Source of the DNA: Donghicola sp041224595
GTDB lineage: Bacteria > Pseudomonadota > Alphaproteobacteria > Rhodobacterales > Rhodobacteraceae
Reading direction: 5' to 3'
Length of the DNA: 21,111 nucleotides
Assembly (NCBI RefSeq): GCF_041224595.1
Contig: NZ_JBGFGN010000100.1
Span: forward strand, 1-21,111
Part shown: one piece after another, positions 1 to 7,904 of the stretch
How the letters are laid out: every line of letters starts with the position of its first letter
Position numbering within the stretch: the stretch's first letter is position 1
The notes under the pieces: model-generated
Databases searched by the model: none
Told to the model about the DNA's origin: nothing
What the model saw: the letters and a program-made list of their open reading frames with translations, nothing else
Program-made: the position numbers and the translations under genes

Positions 1-18
1 CATGTTGGTTTTGGTCAT
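1..18 (-). CDS. Start of an unidentified minus-strand gene (partial)
   Basis: On the minus strand an ATG at 18-16 is preceded by GGAGACCCCG, a reasonable ribosome binding site and spacing. The open frame reads MTKTNM and leaves the window. Only six codons are visible, so neither the product nor the reality of the gene can be established. If real, it lies about 117 bases downstream of the truncated phosphatase-family gene and on the same strand. Confidence 0.25.
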
Positions 19-135
19 CGGGGTCTCCGTGTGGTTCGTGGTTGAAGCGGTCAAACTCCACCTCGACCATACACCTCGATGGCCACCCGGGATTACACCG
101 TTGGCGGTGCGGAAATTACACCACGTGCTCGGACA

Positions 136-594
136 CTAACGAAAAGCAAACGACCCTTCGTCGAGCAACTCGAACCGGCTGGTCCGGTAGAAGATGGGCT
201 GGGTCATCGGACAATAGGTCCAATCTCCGCGCGCAGCGAAACTGTATTCGGGGTTCCGTTCGAGCAGATAGTCACGGGCCAGATTAAACTCATCACCATT
301 TTCGGCGGCAAAACTCTCCATCTCCTGAAAGGTGATAATGTCGGGCGCGATGGCGCGGAACGCAGTGTTCAGCGGCTCTTTGCGGCGGTGCCAATCCTCG
401 ATCGACCACTGTCCGGTTTCTTCCTGTAGCTTGATGTAGTGCACATTATACGTAGCCAACCGTACGGATCCGTCCGGCTGTGGGGGAATCGGATGCTTCT
501 CTGAATGAAGCCAGTGCGAACCTGCGATCAGTACCAAGAGCAAAACCAGTACTGCGAGAATCAGTCCTAAAGTCGAGATCATTATCCTACCCAC
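136..594 (-). pseudogene. Truncated endonuclease/exonuclease/phosphatase (EEP) family protein, membrane anchored
   Basis: The frame encodes 152 residues. An N-terminal hydrophobic segment (about residues 5-27) would anchor it in the inner membrane, with the rest in the periplasm. It is followed by the N-terminal half of an EEP-fold domain: LATYNVHYI, then DIITFQEMESF with the metal-binding Glu, then GDWTYCPMTQPIFYR. As I know the family, full-length members are roughly twice this length and carry C-terminal catalytic His/Asp residues (SDHxP-type motif). Here a TAG at 136-138 ends the frame straight after the FYRTSRFELLDEG segment. No convincing continuation is seen in any frame between 136 and 19, so I read it as a broken gene. 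A GTG start at 594 is used; an ATG at 582 is possible, but its AGGAT lies too close. Expression and function are doubtful. Confidence 0.6.
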
Positions 595-1016
595 TGCGAT
601 ATCGGAACTTTCGGTGTCTCAACTACCCAGAGGGAATAGCGTTCCGACAAAATGCGTCTGCTTTTCCGAATGCTCTCAGGAAAATCATTCGGACAGCTGA
701 AGAGTGACGAGCGGGCAAGAGAACGCCTTTTGGAGTATTGCAGGATAGACCTACGAATACGCCCATCAGGCTATTTTTTACAACTTAGTGGGATTATCGA
801 TACGTCTCGTTGGCGCTTTACGATCCAGCGGGCGTATCCGACCACTCTTCGGCCTTCTCCGGGTAGTCGAAAACGCATCCCTTCTGACCAATGGCGGTCA
901 GGACGAAGCCCCAAAACCCCAGCAATATAAGGGTGTCCCGAATAAAAAGACATCGTCCGGGACAGGATCGGTTCGCTTGTACCGGTTCTCACCAGAGGGA
1001 AAATTCGGGGGACGTC
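595..1016. other. Intergenic stretch between the EEP remnant and the first HExxH gene
   Basis: This stretch of 422 bases has no intact protein gene with convincing coding character and a normal start. It contains the possible decayed small minus-strand gene listed separately (818-953) and must hold the promoters of the flanking divergent genes. I could not pick a promoter with confidence. No tRNA or clear terminator was recognised. Confidence 0.5.
818..953 (-). pseudogene. Possible small single-pass membrane protein, frameshifted
   Basis: A minus-strand frame ending with a TAA at 820-818 reads LILLGFWGFVLTAIGQK, then GCVFDYPEKAEEWSDTPAGS. This is one hydrophobic helix followed by an acidic soluble tail, a protein-like composition. 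The frame is open back to a stop at 989-991 but has no ATG, only a TTG at 925 without a ribosome binding site. An ATG at 953 in the neighbouring frame starts MSFYSG, and joining the two near 930-940 by a one-base shift would give a short protein of about 44 residues. I read it as a small membrane-protein gene that has lost its frame or uses a rare start. I do not know a family name, and chance cannot be excluded. Confidence 0.3.
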
Positions 1017-1697
1017 ATGTTCAGGACTGTTAAGAAGATCACTGCCAAAGCTACCATACTGTTAGCTGTGGTTGCAGGACTTGCAACGCCGGCCTTCGCT
1101 GCCAAGCCTCCTTCTGCGCGACACCTCGCGCAACTGTGCAGCCAACCTCCGATCGTGCAGGTCGTCGAGAATATTAAACCGGCACAGATTACCAAGTCGC
1201 AGCCTGCAAGTTTTAGCAAAAAGATCAGAGCAGGCTGGCGGATCCAAGGCCTGGCGGAACTCAAGCGTGCCTTCAAAGCGAATTTCCAGTGGGAAATGGT
1301 GAACACTAGTGCCGGCAGCTGCCTACGCATCAAAGCGATCCAAGTGCAAACCGGGGTGATCCAACCCAAGATCTGGATCAATCCGCGCATTCGCCGCAAT
1401 AGCTGCGAATATCGCGTTACTCTTGGCCACGAGCAACAGCACGTGCAAAATCACAACACGTACATTCGGAGCTTCAGCAACGACCTGCGCCGCAATTTGG
1501 CCAGCCGCCTGCGCGGAAATGGTGGCATGGTGATCAAAGCTGGCAGCGACACCCGCGCGGTCAAAGACGCTTTGATGCAGCGGACCTTGAACGTTTTGCA
1601 TCAAATCAACAACCAGCACGATGCCGTGGCAGACAACAAGGACCGCCGCATGGACACCGAGAGCAACTACCGCCGCGAATACAATATCTGCCGCTAA
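1017..1697 (+). CDS. Exported HExxH putative zinc metalloprotease-like protein, paralogue A
   Basis: The protein has 226 residues. The start at 1017 is chosen because it follows GGGGGA (1007-1012) and opens a clear signal peptide: basic MFRTVKK, a hydrophobic core, and cleavage after TPAFA (residue 28). The mature part contains RAGWRIQGL (71-79), GSCLRI (100-105), KIWINP (118-123) and HEQQHVQNH (138-146), that is HExxH plus a third His four residues on. The end is DRRMDT...NICR. Cys41, Cys102, Cys130 and Cys225 all have counterparts in the paralogue at 4017-4751, suggesting two disulfides in the periplasm. The pattern recalls DUF922-type 'predicted secreted Zn-dependent protease' proteins, but that is my guess; enzymatic activity and substrate are unknown. 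The gene converges on ilvD, with a terminator between them. Confidence 0.8.
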   Translation: MFRTVKKITAKATILLAVVAGLATPAFAAKPPSARHLAQLCSQPPIVQVVENIKPAQITKSQPASFSKKIRAGWRIQGLAELKRAFKANFQWEMVNTSAGSCLRIKAIQVQTGVIQPKIWINPRIRRNSCEYRVTLGHEQQHVQNHNTYIRSFSNDLRRNLASRLRGNGGMVIKAGSDTRAVKDALMQRTLNVLHQINNQHDAVADNKDRRMDTESNYRREYNICR

Positions 1698-1751
1698 ATC
1701 AAGGAACTACCCAAGGCTTCACCTTCCCTCGTACCAACGAAGCCAAAAGAG

Positions 1752-1786
1752 AAGCCCCGTCACGCAGAAGCGGACGGGGCTTTTTT
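1752..1786 (+). terminator. Rho-independent terminator between paralogue A and ilvD
   Basis: Ten-base arms AAGCCCCGTC (1752-1761) and GACGGGGCTT (1773-1782) flank an 11-base loop and run into six T residues on the plus strand (1781-1786). This should stop transcription of the HExxH gene. An A-rich stretch on the left (1745-1753) gives a weaker T-rich tail on the minus strand, so it may also serve the convergent ilvD. Confidence 0.85.
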
Positions 1787-1806
1787 CTGTACGCGAAAGG
1801 GCGAGC

Positions 1807-3645
1807 TTATTCAGGTAGCACCCGTACCGCGCCTTTGTCTGCTGACGACGCAAAGGTTGCATAGACCTTCAACGCCTGAGAGACACGGCGCTTCCGCAGC
1901 TCAACCGGTTTCCAGCCTGCTGCGTCCTGAGCCGTGCGGCGCGCGGCGAGTTCAGCTTCGTCCACAGCAAGATTGATGGTGCGGTTCGGGATGTCGATCT
2001 CGATGATATCGCCATCGCGCACCAGACCGATGGTGCCGCCGGCTGCCGCTTCGGGCGAAGCGTGGCCGATCGACAGACCCGAGGTGCCACCAGAGAAGCG
2101 CCCATCTGTGATCAGCGCGCAGTCTTTGCCCAAACCTTTGGATTTCAGGTAGCTGGTCGGATACAGCATTTCCTGCATGCCAGGGCCGCCCTTGGGGCCT
2201 TCGTACCGGATGACAACGACCTCACCTGCCTGAACCTTGTTGTTCAGAATGCCATAAACAGCTGCGTCCTGACTCTCGAACACTTTGGCAGGGCCAGTGA
2301 ATTTCAGAATCGACTCGTCGACGCCTGCGGTTTTCACGATGCAGCCATCCAGCGCGATGTTGCCCTTCAGAACAGCCAGACCACCGTCCTCGGAGAACGG
2401 GGCTTCGGTCGAACGGATCACGCCGCCTGTACGGTCAGTATCCAGATCGGGCCATGTGCTGCTTTGGCTGAACGCGGTTTGGGTCGGAACGCCACCAGGC
2501 GCAGCAAGGAACAGCTCGCGCGCGGCGTTGTTCTGCGACACAGCGATATCCCACTGGTCAATTGCATCGCCAAGGGTCGGCGCATGCACGGTCGAACAGC
2601 TGCGGTCGATCAGACCACCACGGGCGAGTTCACCAAGAATACCGATGATGCCACCTGCGCGGTGCACGTCTTCCATGTGAACGTCCGCTTTGTTCGGCGC
2701 GACTTTGCACAGGCAAGGCACACGGCGCGACAGAGCGTCGATATCGTCCATGGTGAAGTCCACGCCGCCCTCAATCGCCGCGGCAAGGATGTGCAGAACC
2801 GTGTTGGTCGAACCGCCCATCGCTATGTCCAAAGCCATTGCGTTCTCGAACGCGGCTTTGGTGGCGATGTTGCGGGGCAGAACGCTGGTGTCGTTCTCGT
2901 CATAATAGCGCTTGGTAATCTCAACGATGCGGCGACCAGCCTCGAGGAACAAGTTCTTGCGCGCCGAGTGCGTTGCGAGGGTCGAGCCGTTGCCAGGCAA
3001 CGACAGGCCCAAGGCTTCGGTCAAACAGTTCATTGAGTTCGCAGTAAACATGCCAGAGCACGAACCACAGGTCGGGCAAGCCGCTTCTTCGATCTTGGCC
3101 AGGTCGGTGTCGGATACCTTGTCGTCGGCAGCGGCGACCATTGCATCCACGAGGTCCAGCGCAACGGTACGACCATCATCCAGCGTGACCTTGCCCGCTT
3201 CCATCGGACCGCCCGAGACAAAGATCGCAGGGATGTTCAGGCGCATCGCAGCCATCAGCATACCAGGCGTAATCTTGTCACAGTTCGAGATACAGACCAT
3301 GGCGTCTGCGCAATGCGCGTTCACCATGTATTCAGTGCTGTCCGCAATAAGTTCGCGCGACGGCAGCGAATACAGCATCCCGTCATGGCCCATTGCGATG
3401 CCGTCATCCACCGCGATGGTGTTGAACTCTTTCGCGATACCACCAGCGGCCTCGACTTCGCGTGCAACAAGTTGGCCCAAATCCTTCAGGTGGACGTGGC
3501 CGGGCACGAACTGAGTAAAACTGTTGACGATCGCAATGATCGGCTTGCCAAAGTCGGAGTTTTTGACACCGGTGGCACGCCAGAGGCCACGGGCCCCTGC
3601 CATGTTACGGCCGTGGGTTGTTGTACGTGAACGATATGCGGGCAT
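1807..3645 (-). CDS. ilvD: Dihydroxy-acid dehydratase
   Basis: The protein has 612 residues, normal for the family. It dehydrates 2,3-dihydroxy-isovalerate and 2,3-dihydroxy-3-methylvalerate to the 2-oxo acids that give valine, isoleucine and leucine, and acts in the cytoplasm. The family signatures are intact: SNCDKITPG (Cys122), CPTCGSCSGMFTANSMNC (Cys190, 193, 196; iron-sulfur cluster ligands) and AVDDGIAMGHDGM with the metal-binding Asp near 80. The start MPAYRSRTT at 3645 matches the usual N-terminus; its ribosome binding site (GAAAG) is weak. The gene stands alone, flanked by the two HExxH paralogues: it converges on the first and diverges from the second. Nothing in the context links these functionally to amino-acid synthesis. 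Confidence 0.97.
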   Translation of the reverse strand: MPAYRSRTTTHGRNMAGARGLWRATGVKNSDFGKPIIAIVNSFTQFVPGHVHLKDLGQLVAREVEAAGGIAKEFNTIAVDDGIAMGHDGMLYSLPSRELIADSTEYMVNAHCADAMVCISNCDKITPGMLMAAMRLNIPAIFVSGGPMEAGKVTLDDGRTVALDLVDAMVAAADDKVSDTDLAKIEEAACPTCGSCSGMFTANSMNCLTEALGLSLPGNGSTLATHSARKNLFLEAGRRIVEITKRYYDENDTSVLPRNIATKAAFENAMALDIAMGGSTNTVLHILAAAIEGGVDFTMDDIDALSRRVPCLCKVAPNKADVHMEDVHRAGGIIGILGELARGGLIDRSCSTVHAPTLGDAIDQWDIAVSQNNAARELFLAAPGGVPTQTAFSQSSTWPDLDTDRTGGVIRSTEAPFSEDGGLAVLKGNIALDGCIVKTAGVDESILKFTGPAKVFESQDAAVYGILNNKVQAGEVVVIRYEGPKGGPGMQEMLYPTSYLKSKGLGKDCALITDGRFSGGTSGLSIGHASPEAAAGGTIGLVRDGDIIEIDIPNRTINLAVDEAELAARRTAQDAAGWKPVELRKRRVSQALKVYATFASSADKGAVRVLPE

Positions 3646-4016
3646 GTCTTTCGCTTTCAGTCTGGCTATCGCACAGACACCTGCACCCCGCAGACGGAAA
3701 AATCAACCACAGGCGGGCGGTCTCACGCGCAAATTACGTGGATCTCGTCGATTTTCTTTTCCAAAAGTTGCGCTGCGCCGCAGAAAGCCGACACATTCTT
3801 AATCCAGATATGATGGCAATCACTTTCAAAAAACCACTGCACCAACAGGACTATATGTCGTTTTGCTGTGTGCAAATATGCAAATTCACATTCAAATAAA
3901 TCTGTCACAATTGAAACTATCGAGCTATGCTACCGTTTAAATACAGTAATGAGTTCGAACACTCCTTCTAACTAGTTTCGACACTCATCTGCAAATAACA
4001 TACTGGGAAGCTGGCT
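3646..4016. promoter_or_regulatory. AT-rich divergent intergenic region, ilvD / HExxH paralogue B
   Basis: This stretch of 371 bases holds the promoters of two divergent genes and no coding frame that I believe. The right half (about 3780-4010) is clearly richer in A and T than the neighbouring genes, with repeated GCAAAT-like words at 3872-3887. A possible plus-strand promoter for the downstream gene is TTGAAA (3911-3916) with GTTTAA (3935-3940) at 18 bases, but the match is poor. No terminator-antiterminator leader for ilvD was recognised. Confidence 0.45.
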
Positions 4017-4751
4017 ATGAAACTGCCTAATAGCGTGTTCCCTAAAGAGTCTCTATTTTCGATCCTCAACGCCACACGGCAAGGCTTACTTCGAGGTGCG
4101 CTGATTGTAGCAACGGCCATTTCGTTTGTGCAAACTTCGACCTCAGCGAGCGCGGCACCACGCCTTAGCACATCGCTCGCACGCCAATGTGCACAGCCGC
4201 CAAAGCTCGTGATTTCAGCGCCGTCGACCGCCCCGCAAATCGTTAAAAAACGGCCACTTAGAGCACAATCGGCGCTGAGGGCGGGATGGGCGATTCAAGG
4301 TCTAACCCGATTTGATCGTGACGTTCACACCTCGATCAAATGGGAAAAGCTGCGAGACAGAACTGGCGCATGTCTCCGCATCCACACGCTCAAGATTGAG
4401 ATCGGAAACGAAGATATTCAGATTTGGCTCTCACCTAGCCTTGATCGAAATGCCTGTTTGAAAAAAGTCGTGTTGGCACATGAACTCAGACACGTACGCC
4501 ACCATAAAGAGTACGTATATGGCCTGCAAAAGAAACTAAGGTACAATTTAAAAGCTTATTTAGCAGGGCGTACATATAAAAGCACCTACCCTAACGCTTC
4601 AGACCGGCTCTTGAAAAATGAACTGAGCCGTACGGCGAAACTTGCAGTGCTTAAATTGCACCATCCGTTTGCAAATACAGCAAGGCAGCGTGATCGCGCG
4701 ATGGATACGCCGCAAGCCTACGCCAAGGAACTGGCGAAATGCGGGCTATGA
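4017..4751 (+). CDS. Exported HExxH putative zinc metalloprotease-like protein, paralogue B
   Basis: The protein has 244 residues and is a clear paralogue of the protein at 1017-1697. Shared blocks in order are LARQCAQPP (54-62), RAGWAIQGL (88-96), GACLRI (117-122), IQIWLSP (134-140), AHELRHVRHH (154-163; HExxH at 155-159 and third His 163), LRYNL (174-178) and DRAMDT (226-231) before a terminal Cys242. Cys58, 119, 147 and 242 match the four cysteines of the paralogue. The N-terminus is long (about 46 residues) with a hydrophobic stretch GALIVATAISFVQT and a likely cleavage after SASA, so export is expected. Base composition is lower in G+C than the surroundings (19 of 60 in 4501-4560). I know no characterised function. 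A palindromic terminator follows directly. Confidence 0.8.
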   Translation: MKLPNSVFPKESLFSILNATRQGLLRGALIVATAISFVQTSTSASAAPRLSTSLARQCAQPPKLVISAPSTAPQIVKKRPLRAQSALRAGWAIQGLTRFDRDVHTSIKWEKLRDRTGACLRIHTLKIEIGNEDIQIWLSPSLDRNACLKKVVLAHELRHVRHHKEYVYGLQKKLRYNLKAYLAGRTYKSTYPNASDRLLKNELSRTAKLAVLKLHHPFANTARQRDRAMDTPQAYAKELAKCGL

Positions 4752-4754
4752 ACT

Positions 4755-4782
4755 AACGGGCGGTGCCTGTGCACCGCCCGTT
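4755..4782. terminator. Shared bidirectional terminator, paralogue B / gyrB
   Basis: A perfect 12-base inverted repeat, AACGGGCGGTGC (4755-4766) and GCACCGCCCGTT (4771-4782), has a four-base CTGT loop. It fills almost the whole gap between the stop of the HExxH gene (4749-4751) and the stop of gyrB (4788-4790). The tails are short in T on both strands, but the stem is strong and symmetric, so it probably ends transcription from both sides. Confidence 0.75.
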
Positions 4783-4787
4783 TGGCA

Positions 4788-7205
4788 TTAGAAGTCCAGA
4801 TTCTCGACGCTAAGTGCGTTCTGTTGGATGAACTCGCGACGCGGTTCGACAACATCACCCATCAGCTTGGTAAACAGATCGTCGGCTTCGGCCACGTCGT
4901 CGATCTTTACCTGCAAGAGGGTCCGCGCATTTGGGTCCAGAGTGGTTTCCCACAGCTGCTCGGGGTTCATCTCACCCAGACCTTTATAGCGCTGTAGCGA
5001 GAGGCCTTTCTCGCCTTCGCTCAGGATCGCGTGCAACAGGTCAAGCGGACCGTAGATCATTTGCGACCGCTCTTTGCGCCATAGCTTTGCGGGCTTGCCG
5101 TACACGTCCTGCATCGACTCGGTCATGGAACCGACGCGGCGCGCCTCGCCCGACCGCAAAACGGGGCCATCGAGTGTCCGCGCCTCTTCGACACCGCGCA
5201 AAATGCGGCTCAGGCGCATACCACGGTCCTGCGTCGGGCGCCCCTGCCATCCACGCTCGTATTCCAGCGCAATCATGTCCAGACGCGCCGCCACGGTGTC
5301 ACACATGCCCTGCAGGTCCGCATCAATCGCTCCTGGGACAAACGCCCCAGCGATCGCCGCTTGTTCCAGAATGTGGCGCGGATAATGGGTCGGGAAGGCA
5401 TCGAGGATGCGCTTGACCGAACGGGCTTCTTCGACGACGCGAACCAAATCCTGCCCCACGATCTCTTCGCCGTTGCCCATGCGCAGGCTCGCGCCATCGA
5501 CGCCCTGCTGGATCAAGTAATCCTCCAGCGCGGGATGATCCTTGAGGTAAACCTCTGATTTACCACGCGCCACTTTGTAGAGCGGTGGCTGCGCGACATA
5601 CAAGAAGCCGCCCTCAATCAATTCTGGCATCTGGCGGTAGAAGAACGTCAGCAATAGCGTCCGGATGTGCGCACCGTCAACGTCCGCGTCGGTCATAATG
5701 ACGATCTTGTGGTACCGCAGTTTGTCGATGTTGAACTCGTCACGGCCGATGCCAGTGCCAAGCGCCATCACAAGGTTACCAATTTCCTGACTGCCAAGCA
5801 TACGATCAAAACGGGCACGTTCGACGTTCAGGATTTTACCGCGCAAAGGCAGGATCGCCTGCGTGCCGCGGTCCCGACCTGTTTGTGCAGAACCGCCCGC
5901 CGAGTCACCCTCCACCAGGAAGAGTTCAGTTTTGGCCGGATCTTTTTCCGAACAATCCTTGAGCTTACCTGCGAGGAAGTTCACATCCATCGCGGTCTTG
6001 CGGCGTGTCAGTTCGCGCGCCTTGCGGGCTGCCTCACGTGCCAAAGCCGCCTCAATAATCTTGCCCACAACTTGCTTGGCAATGTTCGGGTTTTCCTCGA
6101 ACCATTCGGCCAGCTTTTCGTTCATCAGGCTCTCGACCGCGGGACGCACTTCGGAGCTGACCAGCTTGTCTTTGGTCTGCGAGCTGAACTTCGGGTCCGG
6201 CACTTTGACCGACAAAACAGCCGTCAGACCTTCGCGCGCATCATCCCCAGAGAAGGTCACTTTCTCTTTTTTGGCGATGCCAGAGGTCTGCGCATAGCTG
6301 TTGATGGTCCGCGTCAGGGCACCACGAAAGCCAGCCATGTGGGTGCCGCCATCGCGCTGAGGGATGTTGTTGGTAAACGGCAACACCATCTCGTTGTAGC
6401 TGTCGTTCCACCACATCGCGACTTCGACGCCGATGCCATCCTTTTCACCGGTCATAAAGATCGGCTCTTCGATCATCGAGGTCTTGCTGCGGTCCAGGTA
6501 TTTCACGAACTCGCGCACACCGCCTTCGTAGAAAAGCTCGGTCCGCAGAGGCTCCGCAGGACGCTCGTCCTCTAGGATGATCCGCACACCAGAGTTCAAG
6601 AACGCCAGTTCGCGCAGACGGGTTTCCAGCGTTTTAAAGACATAGTCCAGGTTCGAGAACGTGTCGGTCGAGGCTAGGAACCGCACCTCGGTACCCTTCT
6701 GACCATCGGCATCGCCAACCACACGCAGATGCTCGGCAGTCTCGCCGCGCACGAACTTGGCGTAGTGCTCTTTGCCATTCCGCCAGATGCGTAATTCTAA
6801 CCAATCGGACAGAGCGTTCACGACCGAAACACCCACGCCATGCAGGCCGCCGGACACCTTGTAAGAATTGCTATCAAACTTACCACCAGCGTGCAGCTGG
6901 GTCATGATAACTTCGGCCGCGCTCACGCCTTCTTCGGCATGCATATCGACGGGAATTCCGCGCCCATTGTCACGGACAGAAACTGAATTGTCGGCATGAA
7001 TTTTCACGTTCACCGCGGTCGCGTGACCGGCTAACGCTTCGTCAATGCCGTTGTCCACGACCTCGTACACCATATGGTGCAGACCGCTGCCGTCATCGGT
7101 GTCCCCGATATACATGCCAGGCCGCTTGCGAACAGCATCCAAGCCCTTGAGAACTTTGATAGAATCGGCGCCGTATTCTTCCGGTCGCTGAGTGGTATCG
7201 GACAT
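4788..7205 (-). CDS. gyrB: DNA gyrase subunit B
   Basis: The protein has 805 residues, normal for the family. As GyrA2GyrB2 it introduces negative supercoils using ATP. The N-terminal GHKL ATPase domain shows YEVVDNGIDE (47-56, catalytic Glu48) and RDNGRGIPVD (78-87), and GGLHGVGVSVVN (119-130) forms the ATP lid. The TOPRIM domain begins at VEGDSAGGSA (431-440) and includes DADVDGAHIRTLL, which binds magnesium. The C-terminus ends in NLDF. The start at 7205 has AGGGGAAC upstream and opens the typical MSDT...EYGADSIKVLKGLDAVRKRPGMYIG. The gene is the last of the minus-strand run from dnaA, but a 78-base gap after the LysE-type gene allows its own promoter. Confidence 0.98.
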   Translation of the reverse strand: MSDTTQRPEEYGADSIKVLKGLDAVRKRPGMYIGDTDDGSGLHHMVYEVVDNGIDEALAGHATAVNVKIHADNSVSVRDNGRGIPVDMHAEEGVSAAEVIMTQLHAGGKFDSNSYKVSGGLHGVGVSVVNALSDWLELRIWRNGKEHYAKFVRGETAEHLRVVGDADGQKGTEVRFLASTDTFSNLDYVFKTLETRLRELAFLNSGVRIILEDERPAEPLRTELFYEGGVREFVKYLDRSKTSMIEEPIFMTGEKDGIGVEVAMWWNDSYNEMVLPFTNNIPQRDGGTHMAGFRGALTRTINSYAQTSGIAKKEKVTFSGDDAREGLTAVLSVKVPDPKFSSQTKDKLVSSEVRPAVESLMNEKLAEWFEENPNIAKQVVGKIIEAALAREAARKARELTRRKTAMDVNFLAGKLKDCSEKDPAKTELFLVEGDSAGGSAQTGRDRGTQAILPLRGKILNVERARFDRMLGSQEIGNLVMALGTGIGRDEFNIDKLRYHKIVIMTDADVDGAHIRTLLLTFFYRQMPELIEGGFLYVAQPPLYKVARGKSEVYLKDHPALEDYLIQQGVDGASLRMGNGEEIVGQDLVRVVEEARSVKRILDAFPTHYPRHILEQAAIAGAFVPGAIDADLQGMCDTVAARLDMIALEYERGWQGRPTQDRGMRLSRILRGVEEARTLDGPVLRSGEARRVGSMTESMQDVYGKPAKLWRKERSQMIYGPLDLLHAILSEGEKGLSLQRYKGLGEMNPEQLWETTLDPNARTLLQVKIDDVAEADDLFTKLMGDVVEPRREFIQQNALSVENLDF

Positions 7206-7283
7206 GCAGGGTTCCCCTTGTTCTTTGTCCTAGGTTTTACAAGTTCTTGGGAGGAATGTCACGCAAATGACCAATATATTGCG

Positions 7284-7904
7284 CTACAGGAGGGGAATCA
7301 CACAGCCGACCAAAATGAGCAATGCACCCGCAATCTGGTTGGTCCGTTTTAACGCTTCGGGGCTCTGCAACAGGCGGCGCGCGCGCCCGACACAAGCAGC
7401 CAGAATCAGATTCCCCGCTAACGGCACGATCGCCGAAACCGCGCAAACCGCGACGATGTCCCAAGCGGTGATCCCAGACAGATCAAAGAAGCCCGGTAGC
7501 ATCCCCATGTAAAACAGAATTGCCTTCGGGTTCCCCAGAATCGCGGCCAAGCCAGCGACAAAACCGGCCCAAACACCGGGACGGGTCAACCGGCTGTCAG
7601 CACTGAGCAGGGTATCGGCTTTGCGGATCAGGCCAACACCCATCAGGACAAACACAACCGCCGCCACATAGCGCAGCGCAATCAGCAAACCGTCATATGT
7701 CTGCACGACCCAAGCGACCCCGAGAATGGCCAAGAGCGGCCACACGATGTCGCCGATCACCACACCCAAAGCCAACGGCCATGCTGCATGAAAACCGCCT
7801 GACAACGCCCTTGCGACCATCGCGACCCACACGGGCCCGGGGGTCAAAAACAGCACAAGCAGAGCACCTGCGTAAAGCAGCAGGTCAACAATCGTCAAAC
7901 TCAT
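7284..7904 (-). CDS. LysE-family amino-acid/metabolite exporter
   Basis: The protein has 206 residues and is very hydrophobic, with about six predicted membrane helices. It carries the LysE/RhtB hallmarks: the N-terminal LVLFLTPGPVWVAMVARAL (residues 17-35), then GVVIGDIVW (48-56) and the central LGNPKAILFYMGMLPGF. Members export amino acids or related compounds across the inner membrane by proton exchange. The substrate cannot be told from sequence. Its ATG overlaps the stop of the VOC gene by four bases (ATGA at 7904-7901), so the two are probably translated together. Confidence 0.88.
   Translation of the reverse strand: MSLTIVDLLLYAGALLVLFLTPGPVWVAMVARALSGGFHAAWPLALGVVIGDIVWPLLAILGVAWVVQTYDGLLIALRYVAAVVFVLMGVGLIRKADTLLSADSRLTRPGVWAGFVAGLAAILGNPKAILFYMGMLPGFFDLSGITAWDIVAVCAVSAIVPLAGNLILAACVGRARRLLQSPEALKRTNQIAGALLILVGCVIPLL

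Noticed and set aside
771..992. 73-residue minus-strand frame with MRTGTSEPILS start
   Set aside because: Its composition is not protein-like; the neighbouring frame over the same bases looks more like a true small membrane protein.
2062..3036. 324-residue open frame on the plus strand
   Set aside because: It is antisense to the conserved ilvD reading frame and shows no recognisable motif; long opposite-strand frames are common in G+C-rich genes.
5667..6575. 302-residue open frame on the plus strand
   Set aside because: It is antisense to gyrB, which is fully conserved there; the frame is a by-product of codon bias.
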